Shown: positions 1 to 6,621 of the stretch, one piece after another | Layout of the letters: every line of letters begins with the position of its first letter | How positions within the stretch are numbered: position 1 is the first letter of the stretch | Source of the DNA: JAKPQD01 sp029572965 | GTDB taxonomy: Bacteria; Bacteroidota; Bacteroidia; Bacteroidales; DTGW01 | Assembly: GCA_035374585.1 (NCBI GenBank) | Contig: DAOSPF010000105.1 | Coordinates: 1-8,419 of the forward strand | Length of the DNA stretch: 8,419 bases | Direction: 5' to 3' | Made by a program: the position numbers and the translations under genes | The notes under the pieces: generated by a model | Seen by the model: the letters and a program-made list of their open reading frames with translations, nothing else | Told to the model about the DNA's origin: nothing | Databases searched by the model: none

Positions 1-46
1 AAACAAAAGCAATTAAAAATAAAGAGAAGCAAAATTTCAAATTCAT
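1..46 (-). CDS. N-terminal fragment of a probable exported protein (runs off left edge)
   Basis: An ATG on the minus strand at 46-44 opens a frame that stays open to the window edge, 15 full codons reading MNLKFCFSLFLIAFV. A short start with one Lys followed by an unbroken hydrophobic run is what the beginning of a Sec signal peptide looks like; the cleavage site, or a lipobox if there is one, would lie outside the window. The bases just before the ATG are A/T-rich without a Shine-Dalgarno motif, as for the other genes here. It lies downstream of the nucleoid-associated protein gene on the same strand, but 252 bp of spacer makes an own promoter likely. The mature protein is unseen, so no function can be given. 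So short an open frame could also be chance. Confidence 0.45.
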   Translation of the reverse strand, partial: MNLKFCFSLFLIAFV

Positions 47-106
47 AATTATTATTTTATTTCTTAAATTCTTTAACGGTTATTCTTGATAATTTGTTTC
101 TATTTT

Positions 107-122
107 TATGACAAAAGTCATA
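107..122. promoter_or_regulatory. 16-bp palindrome, possible operator
   Basis: TATGAC-AAAA-GTCATA is a perfect inverted repeat with 6-bp arms and a 4-bp centre, ending 61 bp upstream of the ATG of the leftward partial gene. It sits in the 252-bp spacer 47-298, where no other gene or convincing structure was seen. On the plus strand it is followed by a run of seven T and could fold as a small hairpin, but no plus-strand gene precedes it, so a protein-binding site for the leftward gene is the better reading. The binding protein is unknown. Confidence 0.3.
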
Positions 123-298
123 CTTTTTTTGGATATTTTTTAATATAATCATATAAAAATTTAATATCTAACACTTTATGTTTGTCTTATACAATAAAAT
201 GTTGATGCAATAAAAAGCTTTAAATTATCAATAGGTAAGGTTATTGAATAAATAACGGATAAACATTGTTAGTTTAGAAAAGTAATAATAATCATCAG

Positions 299-1339
299 TT
301 AGTTTTCTTCCTGATAAAATATTTTATAAAATTTCCTTCCGTTTTCGTCAATGCCTTGTTCAATAAGGTTGGGATTGCCATGCACGTAGATGTGGAAGTT
401 TTTATCGAGTTTTATTACGCTTCTAAACTTTCGTTCCTGTTTTTTAACGGCGGTATTATTGATGTTAAAATTGTTGTCAAAATGTAGCTCCTGCTCTGTC
501 TGGTAATTGTTTTTGTAATTATTGAAGGTTTCTATAACATCAGGCTGTCCAATTACTTCGTTGGTAAATTCATCCATCTCAAAGTGCTCTTTTTCTTTAA
601 AAAATTTGACAGATTTTTTCAGCATGTCCACCTGGTCGGCTTTAGTGGTATTGTATTGCTGTGGAAGCTCTTTGGTGATAAAATCTTTGCAGAGGCTCAT
701 CATTTGTTGAGTTTTGAGATATTCGTCATTGCGTTGCCTGATTTTCAGGAAGCTGTCTATCCAGTATTGGGCCTCAAGCCCTTTGTTGGTATTATCGACA
801 ACGGCAACCACGTAACCTTTGTCCTTTTCTATGTTGAAAATCAGGCAACCTTTGTCAGGTTTGTTGATGTTAATGCCTGTTTCGCTTTCGATGTTGAGCC
901 CATCGTCGGTGGCAGAAACCTGCAAAAACGTGTCTTTGTTTTCAGATTTGAAAAGGCCAATGGCATCGGCCACATAGTCGTCCAGCATACAATCCTTGAA
1001 ATACACAACATAAAATTCGCCACTTTTGATTTTTGGATGAACACATTGAGCATAAAGGTGTTGTGCAAGATTGACCGATTGCTCGTAAAGAACATCGGGG
1101 TTTTCAAAAATTTTACCTGCAAAAGTGTAAGCTTCATTGAGGTTTATGTCACTTTCGTGAAAAAAGTTATAATATTCCTGCGATTTAAACGAACTTCTGA
1201 AATATTTCACCAAGGCATAAAGCGTCTTTTCATTAGTATTTAGCAGCCCCTTTGAGATAGCGCAAACTTCATCGTTTAGCTTATTCCCGACATAATGCAC
1301 GGCTATGGATTGAATGGCAAAATCGTCAATTTGAATCAT
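299..1339 (-). CDS. Nucleoid-associated protein, YejK/NdpA family
   Basis: The 346-residue product is close in length to E. coli YejK (335 aa) and resembles the NdpA family of nucleoid-associated proteins, cytoplasmic proteins found bound to the chromosome whose exact role is poorly defined. Visible family-like features are the N-terminal segment with IQSIAVHYVGNK (10-20), a central segment around 105-135 (GEFYVVYFKDCMLDDYVADAIGLF region), the stretch FNIEKDKGYVVAVVDN (168-183), and a basic C-terminal part ending in a strand-rich block (FRSVIKLDKNFHIYVHGN, 305-322) typical of the Bacteroidota members. No signal peptide or membrane segment is present. The start is the only reasonable one: the frame begins with Met at 1339 and the family N-terminus follows directly. 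It diverges from the Nudix fusion gene with 123 bp between them. No strong terminator was seen after its stop. Family assignment is by recognition of sequence, not by search. Confidence 0.82.
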   Translation of the reverse strand: MIQIDDFAIQSIAVHYVGNKLNDEVCAISKGLLNTNEKTLYALVKYFRSSFKSQEYYNFFHESDINLNEAYTFAGKIFENPDVLYEQSVNLAQHLYAQCVHPKIKSGEFYVVYFKDCMLDDYVADAIGLFKSENKDTFLQVSATDDGLNIESETGININKPDKGCLIFNIEKDKGYVVAVVDNTNKGLEAQYWIDSFLKIRQRNDEYLKTQQMMSLCKDFITKELPQQYNTTKADQVDMLKKSVKFFKEKEHFEMDEFTNEVIGQPDVIETFNNYKNNYQTEQELHFDNNFNINNTAVKKQERKFRSVIKLDKNFHIYVHGNPNLIEQGIDENGRKFYKIFYQEEN

Positions 1340-1462
1340 CTTTATGGCAAATGAATGTTGTTGTATTGGGCAAAGTTGGACAAAAACTTCAAACTACACC
1401 ATAATTGTTGATACTTTTCCATTCTCAAAATATTCAATAATATTGCCAATCAAAATTGTAAC

Positions 1463-2524
1463 ATGAACCAGAGAAAGATACTATTGCAGTTATTGCCCGG
1501 GTTTATTCCCCTGTTTGCATTTATCATTGCCGATGAGTTTTGGGGTACCAAGGTGGGGTTAGTAGTTGCCATTTTCATTGGGGTTGTTGAATTGGCGTAT
1601 TATTGGATTAAAGACCGCAAGCTCGATAAATTTATACTGCTCGACACCTCATTGGTTATTGCACTTGGTGTTATCTCCATTGTGCTTGACAATGAAGTGT
1701 TTTTCAAAATAAAACCCGCGTTGATAGGCGTGTTGATGTGCGCAATCCTTGGTGTTTCGGTATATACGCCGGCCAATATATTGCTCAATATGTCCAGACG
1801 CTATATGAAGGGTATTGAAATGAATGATGCGCAATATCTTCATTTTAAGAAAAATATGAAAGTACTTTTCTGGATTTTCACGGCTTATACGGCATTGGTG
1901 TTTTATTCGGTATGGTTTATGAGCAATGAAGCCTGGGCTTTCATCAGCGGAGGATTGTTTTACATCCTGTTTGGGGTATATTTTCTTTATGAAATTATAA
2001 AAACCAAAGTCCTTCAGATCAAGTTAAAGAAGGAAGAGTGGCTGCCGGTGGTAAATGAAAAAGGGGAAATAATAGGCAAGGCTCCACGGAGTGCTTGTCA
2101 TTCGGACAAAAGCTTATTGCACCCGGTTGTTCACCTTCATGTTATCAATAATAGGGGAGAGATATATCTGCAAAAACGTCCTATGCACAAAATTCAGCCC
2201 GGTAAGTGGGATACTGCCGTTGGCGGGCATATCTCTTTTGGCGAAAGCATTGAAACAGCCCTTGTGCGTGAAGCTGAGGAAGAAATCGGGATTATAGGGT
2301 TCAAGCCTAAGTTGGTGGCCAACTACATTTGGGAGTCAGACATAGAGCGCGAGCTGGTGTTTTGCTTTGTTACTCATTACCAAGGAGCTATTAATATCAA
2401 CAAAGAAGAGCTTACCGATGGCCGTTTCTGGACGCACAATGAGCTTAAAGATGCTATTGGCAAAGAAATACTGACACCGAATTTTGAGATAGAATATCAA
2501 AAGGTGTTGTCAAAATTTAAATAA
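1463..2524 (+). CDS. Fusion of a YciB/IspZ-like membrane domain with a Nudix hydrolase
   Basis: Residues 1-180 hold about five or six hydrophobic membrane segments (roughly 7-24, 30-48, 57-75, 85-107, 132-153, 158-178). Order and motifs recall the inner-membrane septation protein YciB/IspZ: an LLPGFIPLFAF start, a KIKPALIG motif at 82-89, and an aromatic segment near 134-160. Residues 193-353 form a complete cytoplasmic Nudix domain. The Nudix box GX5EX7REUXEEXGU is perfect at 255-277: G255, E261, R269, E270, E273, E274, G276. The WLPVVNEKGEIIGKA opening (193-207), LQKRP and PGKWDTAVGGH resemble the YfcD/IPP-isomerase-like branch, which hydrolyses nucleoside diphosphate-type or prenyl diphosphate-type substrates; the substrate here is unknown. 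One uninterrupted frame links both parts. The ATG at 1463 has an A-rich leader and no Shine-Dalgarno motif. Nudix call is firm; the YciB resemblance is a judgement by eye. Confidence 0.85.
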   Translation: MNQRKILLQLLPGFIPLFAFIIADEFWGTKVGLVVAIFIGVVELAYYWIKDRKLDKFILLDTSLVIALGVISIVLDNEVFFKIKPALIGVLMCAILGVSVYTPANILLNMSRRYMKGIEMNDAQYLHFKKNMKVLFWIFTAYTALVFYSVWFMSNEAWAFISGGLFYILFGVYFLYEIIKTKVLQIKLKKEEWLPVVNEKGEIIGKAPRSACHSDKSLLHPVVHLHVINNRGEIYLQKRPMHKIQPGKWDTAVGGHISFGESIETALVREAEEEIGIIGFKPKLVANYIWESDIERELVFCFVTHYQGAININKEELTDGRFWTHNELKDAIGKEILTPNFEIEYQKVLSKFK

Positions 2525-2545
2525 ATACTTTTTTGTTGAAAGTAT
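2525..2545 (+). other. AT-rich hairpin in the Nudix-guaB spacer
   Basis: ATACTTT (2525-2531) and AAAGTAT (2539-2545) are perfect 7-bp inverted arms around a 7-base loop, starting right after the stop codon of the Nudix fusion gene. The stem holds only one G-C pair and no T-run follows, so it is a poor intrinsic terminator; it may slow RNA polymerase or protect the 3' end of the upstream message. It could also be chance in AT-rich DNA. Confidence 0.25.
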
Positions 2546-2578
2546 GAGTTGATTACTTATTATGACTTCTAATTTCGT

Positions 2579-2586
2579 TAAATTTG
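2579..2586 (+). promoter_or_regulatory. Candidate guaB promoter -7 element (TAnnTTTG)
   Basis: TAAATTTG matches exactly the -7 consensus TAnnTTTG used by the primary sigma factor of Bacteroidota. It ends 22 bp before the guaB ATG, which would give a very short leader. The nearest TTG (2549-2551) is 27 bp upstream, farther than the usual spacing of about 20 bp for the -33 element, so that half is weak. In AT-rich DNA a match can be accidental; position next to a gene start is the main support. Confidence 0.45.
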
Positions 2587-2608
2587 CGAAATTTTTAAAA
2601 TTCTCATT

Positions 2609-4111
2609 ATGGCACAAATTATCAATGATATTTCAAGGACATTTAACGAATACTTGCTTATTCCGGGATTGACTACTAAAGATTGTACACCCGACCGGAT
2701 AACTTTAAAAACACCTTTAGTAAAATTTGCTGCAGGAAGCAAAGCAGAAATCTCGCTTAATATTCCTTTTGTTTCGGCTATCATGCAGTCTGTTTCAGAT
2801 TCTAATATGGCAATAGCGCTGGCTCGCAATGGAGGGTTGTCGTTTATTTATGCTTCTCAAACCATTGAAGACCAAGCAGAAATGGTTAGAAAGGTAAAAA
2901 AGTTTAAGGCCGGTTTTGTGGTCAGCGATGCTAACCTGACCCCCGAAAATACTTTGAAGGATGTTATAGAACTAAATGAAAGGACTGGTTTTTCAACAAT
3001 AGCTATTACCCATGATGGCACTGCCGGCGGAAAACTTTTGGGAATGGTTACAAGCCGCGATTATCGCCCCAACAAAGACAGTCTTGATAAGAAGGTGAAA
3101 GACTTCATGACCCCATTTTCAAAACTGGTTGTGGGTAAATATGGTATCAGTCTTGATGAAGCCAATGACATTATCTGGGAAAATAAAATCAATACACTGC
3201 CTATCATTGATGAAAATCAGTGCATGAAATATTTTGTGTTCAGGAAAGACTATGACAATCACAAAGATAACCCCAATGAACTGTTAGACAGTCATAAAAG
3301 ACTGTTGGTTGGTGCAGGTGTCAATACACGGGATTATAAAGAACGCATTCCCAGATTGGTAGAAGCCGGGGTAGATGTGCTTTGTATTGATTCATCCGAT
3401 GGTTTTTCGGAATGGCAGAAGGATACTATTAAATTTGTAAGAGATACATACGGAAATACTGTAAAGATTGGTGCCGGAAATATTGTTGATGAAGATGGTT
3501 TTAATTATCTGGCCGATGCCGGGGCTGATTTTATAAAAGTCGGGATAGGCGGGGGGTCTATTTGTATTACCCGAGAACAAAAAGGTATAGGCCGTGGTCA
3601 GGCTACTTCATTAATTGAAGTGGCCAAAGCTCGTGATGAATATTTCAAAAAGAAAGGCGAATATATTCCAATATGCTCAGATGGTGGTATAGTGCAAGAT
3701 TACCACATGGTGCTGGCTTTGGCTATGGGGGCTGATTTTATTATGATGGGAAGGTATTTTGCACGTTTTGACGAAAGCCCAACAAAGAAGCTGCTTATTG
3801 GTAGCAATTATGTAAAAGAGTATTGGGGCGAGGGCTCTAACCGTGCCCGTAACTGGCAGCGATATGATATGGGCGGCAACTCCTCGCTGAAGTTTGAAGA
3901 GGGCGTTGATAGCTATGTCCCTTATGCCGGCAAGCTCAAAGATAACCTTGACGTAACGCTGGGCAAGATAAAATCGACCATGTGCAGTTGTGGTGCATTG
4001 TCTATACCCGAATTGAAAAAGGTTGCAAAAATCACTATGGTTTCGTCAACAAGTATTATTGAAGGTGGGGCCCATGACGTTATCCTGAAAGAAACCAAAC
4101 GGGAAGACTGA
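2609..4111 (+). CDS. guaB: IMP dehydrogenase, Tritrichomonas-type
   Basis: IMP dehydrogenase oxidises IMP to XMP with NAD+, the first committed and usually rate-limiting step of GMP synthesis, in the cytosol. The 500-residue product has a split TIM barrel with two CBS domains inserted at about 102-220. Catalytic features: Asp261 in CIDSSDG (259-265), the loop GIGGGSICITREQ (312-324) with nucleophile Cys319, GRGQATS, the dinucleotide/phosphate site CSDGGIV (356-362), and the flap Arg418-Tyr419 in NWQRYD, with Glu431 near the monovalent-cation site. All these fall at the same residue numbers as remembered for the Tritrichomonas foetus enzyme (503 aa), and long stretches look nearly identical, including FNEYLLIPGL, STMCSCGAL and IEGGAHDVI. 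Usual bacterial GuaB instead starts with a GLTFDDVLL-type motif and carries a GSICTTR- or GSICITQ-type loop with different surroundings. It is a single gene, not next to guaA. ATG at 2609 begins the family N-terminus. Confidence 0.95.
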   Translation: MAQIINDISRTFNEYLLIPGLTTKDCTPDRITLKTPLVKFAAGSKAEISLNIPFVSAIMQSVSDSNMAIALARNGGLSFIYASQTIEDQAEMVRKVKKFKAGFVVSDANLTPENTLKDVIELNERTGFSTIAITHDGTAGGKLLGMVTSRDYRPNKDSLDKKVKDFMTPFSKLVVGKYGISLDEANDIIWENKINTLPIIDENQCMKYFVFRKDYDNHKDNPNELLDSHKRLLVGAGVNTRDYKERIPRLVEAGVDVLCIDSSDGFSEWQKDTIKFVRDTYGNTVKIGAGNIVDEDGFNYLADAGADFIKVGIGGGSICITREQKGIGRGQATSLIEVAKARDEYFKKKGEYIPICSDGGIVQDYHMVLALAMGADFIMMGRYFARFDESPTKKLLIGSNYVKEYWGEGSNRARNWQRYDMGGNSSLKFEEGVDSYVPYAGKLKDNLDVTLGKIKSTMCSCGALSIPELKKVAKITMVSSTSIIEGGAHDVILKETKRED

Positions 4112-4127
4112 TGAAATGTTGTGTTCT

Positions 4128-4151
4128 TAAAAAACAAAATTCAGTTTTTTA
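4128..4151 (+). terminator. Probable terminator after guaB
   Basis: TAAAAAAC (4128-4135) and GTTTTTTA (4144-4151) form a perfect 8-bp stem around an 8-base loop, starting 16 bp after the guaB stop. The descending arm supplies a run of six T, followed by further T-rich sequence (GTTTGCTTTT). The stem is weak because it has one G-C pair, but its place directly after guaB and before a gene with its own candidate promoter fits a transcript end. The rest of the 221-bp spacer holds that promoter and no credible small gene. Confidence 0.45.
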
Positions 4152-4306
4152 GTTTGCTTTTAATTGCATAGTGTGGGTTTTTAATATGATAGTTAGCTGA
4201 GGCTTAGAGCTTGGAGTAGAATTTTCTTTTTGTCTTTAGAAAAATATACTGCTGGTAAAAGGAAGAATATTTTGCGATATTAGTATGTTAAAATGCTATT
4301 ACAGTG

Positions 4307-4314
4307 TATTTTTG
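4307..4314 (+). promoter_or_regulatory. Candidate promoter -7 element for the nth-GH39 unit
   Basis: TATTTTTG fits TAnnTTTG exactly and ends 18 bp before the ATG of the endonuclease III gene, so the leader would be about a dozen bases. No good TTG was found at the expected -33 distance. Chance matches are possible in this AT-rich spacer. Confidence 0.4.
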
Positions 4315-4332
4315 AAAAAATAAACATTTACT

Positions 4333-4950
4333 ATGCAACCCTGGTCAGAAAAAATAGAGCCTTTGCTCAAGCTTTATGGAAAGCGAAAACATCCGCTTGA
4401 TTATCAAAACCGCTATCAGTTGCTGGTGATGGTTATTCTGTCTGCACGCGATTCTGATAAGCATATTAATGAGCTTTCTAAAAGCTTTTTTGAGCAATAT
4501 CCTACCATGAGCCATCTGGCCAAAGCATCGATTGTTGAGCTGCATCAATGTTTAGGTACAATAACTAATTTTGCCAATAAAGCTGAGTGGTTGTTAAAGA
4601 TAGCCCAAACCATTGGTGAAGATAATAAAATTCCGGCTACAATGGCAGAATTGACCAAATTGCCAGGCATTGGCCGAAAGTCAGCAAATGTTATTATTCG
4701 AGAATCAGGATTTGAAGCCGAAGGCGTTATTGTAGATCTTCATGTTGTAAGGGTTGCCCCACGTCTTGGCATTGCTACAGGTTCGAACCCCGAAAAGATT
4801 GAAAAACAGATTATGTCTGCTATTCCTCAAGCCAGATGGAACGAAACGGGTATGGCTATCTCTTTTCTGGGACGTGAGATATGCCGTCCTTCCAACCCTA
4901 AATGCGAACAATGTGTAATGAATAGTTGTTGCGAGCACAACGGAGTGTAA
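4333..4950 (+). CDS. nth: Endonuclease III (DNA glycosylase/AP lyase)
   Basis: Bifunctional base-excision repair enzyme that removes oxidised pyrimidines and nicks the resulting abasic site. The 205-residue length fits the family (E. coli Nth is 211). The helix-hairpin-helix LPGIGRKSANVI (110-121) carries the Schiff-base lysine Lys116, and VDLHVVRV (134-141) carries the catalytic Asp135. The C-terminal [4Fe-4S] ligands are C184-X6-C191-X2-C194-X5-C200, the family spacing; an extra Cys199 lies beside the last. The motif normally LSAQATD, whose Gln (41 in E. coli) fills the gap left by the flipped base, reads LSARDSD here, giving Arg39. Start ATG at 4333 has an A-rich leader. The next gene starts 29 bp after the stop with no terminator between, so the two are probably co-transcribed. 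A MutY role is unlikely because the protein lacks the long MutT-like C-terminus and keeps the Nth lysine. Confidence 0.92.
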   Translation: MQPWSEKIEPLLKLYGKRKHPLDYQNRYQLLVMVILSARDSDKHINELSKSFFEQYPTMSHLAKASIVELHQCLGTITNFANKAEWLLKIAQTIGEDNKIPATMAELTKLPGIGRKSANVIIRESGFEAEGVIVDLHVVRVAPRLGIATGSNPEKIEKQIMSAIPQARWNETGMAISFLGREICRPSNPKCEQCVMNSCCEHNGV

Positions 4951-4979
4951 TTAAATATTTTAACCAATCTAAATAAAAA

Positions 4980-6566
4980 ATGAAGCATTTACTTATAATC
5001 ACAGCTGCCTGCATTTTAGCAAGCCCTATTTTTGCGCAAAGCAAAAAAAATAAACAAGCATTGCCTGAAAGAGTAATAAATATCGATTTCAGTGCAGAAA
5101 AAGGCCCATTAAACACTATGTTCAAAAAGTGTGTTGGTGCAGGGCGCGCAAATGAAGGGCTTCGGGCTGACTGGCAACAACAATTGGCTTATGTAAAAAA
5201 AGAATGCGATTTTAAGTACATTCGTATGCACGGGTTATTGACAGACGACATGGGCGTTTACAAAGAAGACAAAAACGGAAACCCTCAGTACAACTATATG
5301 TATGTGGATGTACTAATGGATTATCTGCTTAGCATTGGGATGAAGCCTTTTGTTGAACTGGGTTTTATGCCTAATGCATTGGCCAGTGGTGAGAAAACTA
5401 TTTTTTGGTGGAAAGGTAATGTAACCCCGCCAAAGGATTACGACAAATGGGGTGCTTTAATTAAAAACCTTACCGAGCATTTTACCGAACGCTATGGTGC
5501 TGATGAGGTTAAAACCTGGTACTTTGAAGTTTGGAATGAGCCCAACCTTGTTCCCTGGTTTTTTACAGGAACACAAGAAGATTATTTCAAGCTTTACGAA
5601 TATAGTGCCAAAGCTATAAAAAGTGTCAATAAAGATTATCGGGTAGGAGGCCCTGGAACTGCAGGCGCTGCCTGGGAAACAGAATTAATCGAATTCTGTG
5701 CCAAAAACAACTTGCCTATTGACTTTGTCAGTACACACTCTTATGGAGTAAAACAAGGATACCTTGATGAATATGGTAATTCGGGTACTATACTTGATAA
5801 AAACCCTATGAGTGTTAGTGGAGACGTTATTCAAAGCCGCAAAGAAATTGCCAATTCATCAAAACCAAATTTAGAACTTCACTATACCGAATGGAGCGCT
5901 TCATATACCCCTTCAGACCCTATCCATGACAGCTATCACGAAGCTTCGTATATACTTCAAAAGCTTAAACAAGTGGGGACGGCAGCTCAATCTATGTCAT
6001 ACTGGGTTTTTACAGATATTTTTGAAGAGTCGGCTCCTCGCTTTGAACCATTTCATGGAGGATTTGGGTTGCTCAATATTCAGGGTATTAACAAACCTGC
6101 TTTTTATGCATACCAGTTTTTAAACCGTTTGGGAAATATCGAATTGACAAATACCGATACAGCTTCTTGGGTTTGTAAAGATGCTAATGGTAACATTCAA
6201 GTATTGGCTTGGGATTTTACAAATACCCATCCGGGAGACTCTGTAAATAACCAAGTTTATTATATTCGCGACTTACCTTCAAAGTCTAAAGGGAAATTAA
6301 AAATCAGTATTTCTAAAGTACCTGCAGGAATTTATTCTCTTGAAGTTTATAAAGTAGGATACCGTTGCAATGATGCATATACCAGCTATTATGACTTAGG
6401 AAGGCCAAAAAAACTTACCAGGTTGCAAGTTGAACAAATTAAAAAACAAAATGACGGTTCGCCTGTAGAGAAGGAAATTGTTAAAGTAAAAGAAGCAATA
6501 TCATTTGTAAAAGAATTAGATATCAGAGAGAATGATGTTTACTTGCTGAAGCTCACCAAACTATAA
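4980..6566 (+). CDS. Secreted glycoside hydrolase family 39 (beta-xylosidase-like)
   Basis: The 528-residue protein begins with a Sec signal peptide (KH, hydrophobic core LLIITAACILA, probable cut after IFA, residue 19); Cys11 lies within the core and is not a convincing lipobox. Residues about 31-390 form a GH39-type (clan GH-A) barrel: YFEVWNEPNL (181-190) holds the acid/base Glu187, and LHYTEWSASY (300-309) the nucleophile Glu304, so a retaining mechanism is expected. Residues about 395-528 match the accessory beta-sandwich of GH39 xylosidases, including the YDLGRPKKLTRLQVEQI segment (471-487) and the closing NDVYLLKL. Known GH39 activities include beta-xylosidase and alpha-L-iduronidase; the exact sugar cannot be read from sequence. 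Export suggests action in the periplasm or outside. No SusC/SusD pair or other carbohydrate gene is nearby, so it is not part of a visible polysaccharide utilisation locus. It follows nth by 29 bp and ends at a strong terminator. Confidence 0.88.
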   Translation: MKHLLIITAACILASPIFAQSKKNKQALPERVINIDFSAEKGPLNTMFKKCVGAGRANEGLRADWQQQLAYVKKECDFKYIRMHGLLTDDMGVYKEDKNGNPQYNYMYVDVLMDYLLSIGMKPFVELGFMPNALASGEKTIFWWKGNVTPPKDYDKWGALIKNLTEHFTERYGADEVKTWYFEVWNEPNLVPWFFTGTQEDYFKLYEYSAKAIKSVNKDYRVGGPGTAGAAWETELIEFCAKNNLPIDFVSTHSYGVKQGYLDEYGNSGTILDKNPMSVSGDVIQSRKEIANSSKPNLELHYTEWSASYTPSDPIHDSYHEASYILQKLKQVGTAAQSMSYWVFTDIFEESAPRFEPFHGGFGLLNIQGINKPAFYAYQFLNRLGNIELTNTDTASWVCKDANGNIQVLAWDFTNTHPGDSVNNQVYYIRDLPSKSKGKLKISISKVPAGIYSLEVYKVGYRCNDAYTSYYDLGRPKKLTRLQVEQIKKQNDGSPVEKEIVKVKEAISFVKELDIRENDVYLLKLTKL

Positions 6567-6591
6567 TTTTGAAATAAGTTTTGAAAAATAT

Positions 6592-6621
6592 AAAGCAGTT
6601 CTGTTTAGGGCTGCTTTTTTT
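6592..6621. terminator. Bidirectional intrinsic terminator between GH39 and TRIC genes
   Basis: On the plus strand AAAGCAGTTC (6592-6601) pairs with GGGCTGCTTT (6608-6617) in a 10-bp stem with two G-U pairs and a 6-base loop, followed by seven T in a row (6615-6621) and then ATTT. On the minus strand the 7-bp core AAAGCAG/CTGCTTT still folds and is followed by ATATTTTTC. It lies 25 bp after the GH39 stop and its T-run overlaps the TRIC stop codon at 6620-6622, so it can serve both converging genes. Confidence 0.88.

Noticed and set aside
240..256. GTTATT-GAATA-AATAAC inverted repeat downstream of the nucleoid-associated protein gene, considered as its terminator
   Set aside because: The 6-bp stem has one G-C pair and no T-run follows on the minus strand.
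584..1243. A 219-codon open frame on the plus strand lying opposite the nucleoid-associated protein gene
   Set aside because: Its translation is rich in Phe and Val with no recognisable motif, and it is fully antisense to a gene with clear family features; it is a shadow frame.
1435..1445. CAATA-A-TATTG palindrome in the divergent spacer before the Nudix fusion gene, and TAATATTG as a -7 element
   Set aside because: The arms are only five bases of mostly A/T, and the promoter match has a mismatch in the TTTG part; neither exceeds what AT-rich spacer yields by chance.
2525..2608. A purine-type riboswitch ahead of guaB
   Set aside because: The spacer is only 84 bp, contains just one weak AT hairpin, and shows none of the conserved loops of guanine, PRPP or ppGpp aptamers.
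4111..4152. A 13-codon frame (ATG overlapping the guaB stop as TGATG) reading MKCCVLKKQNSVF
   Set aside because: It is too short, has no known counterpart and is made largely of the terminator hairpin after guaB.
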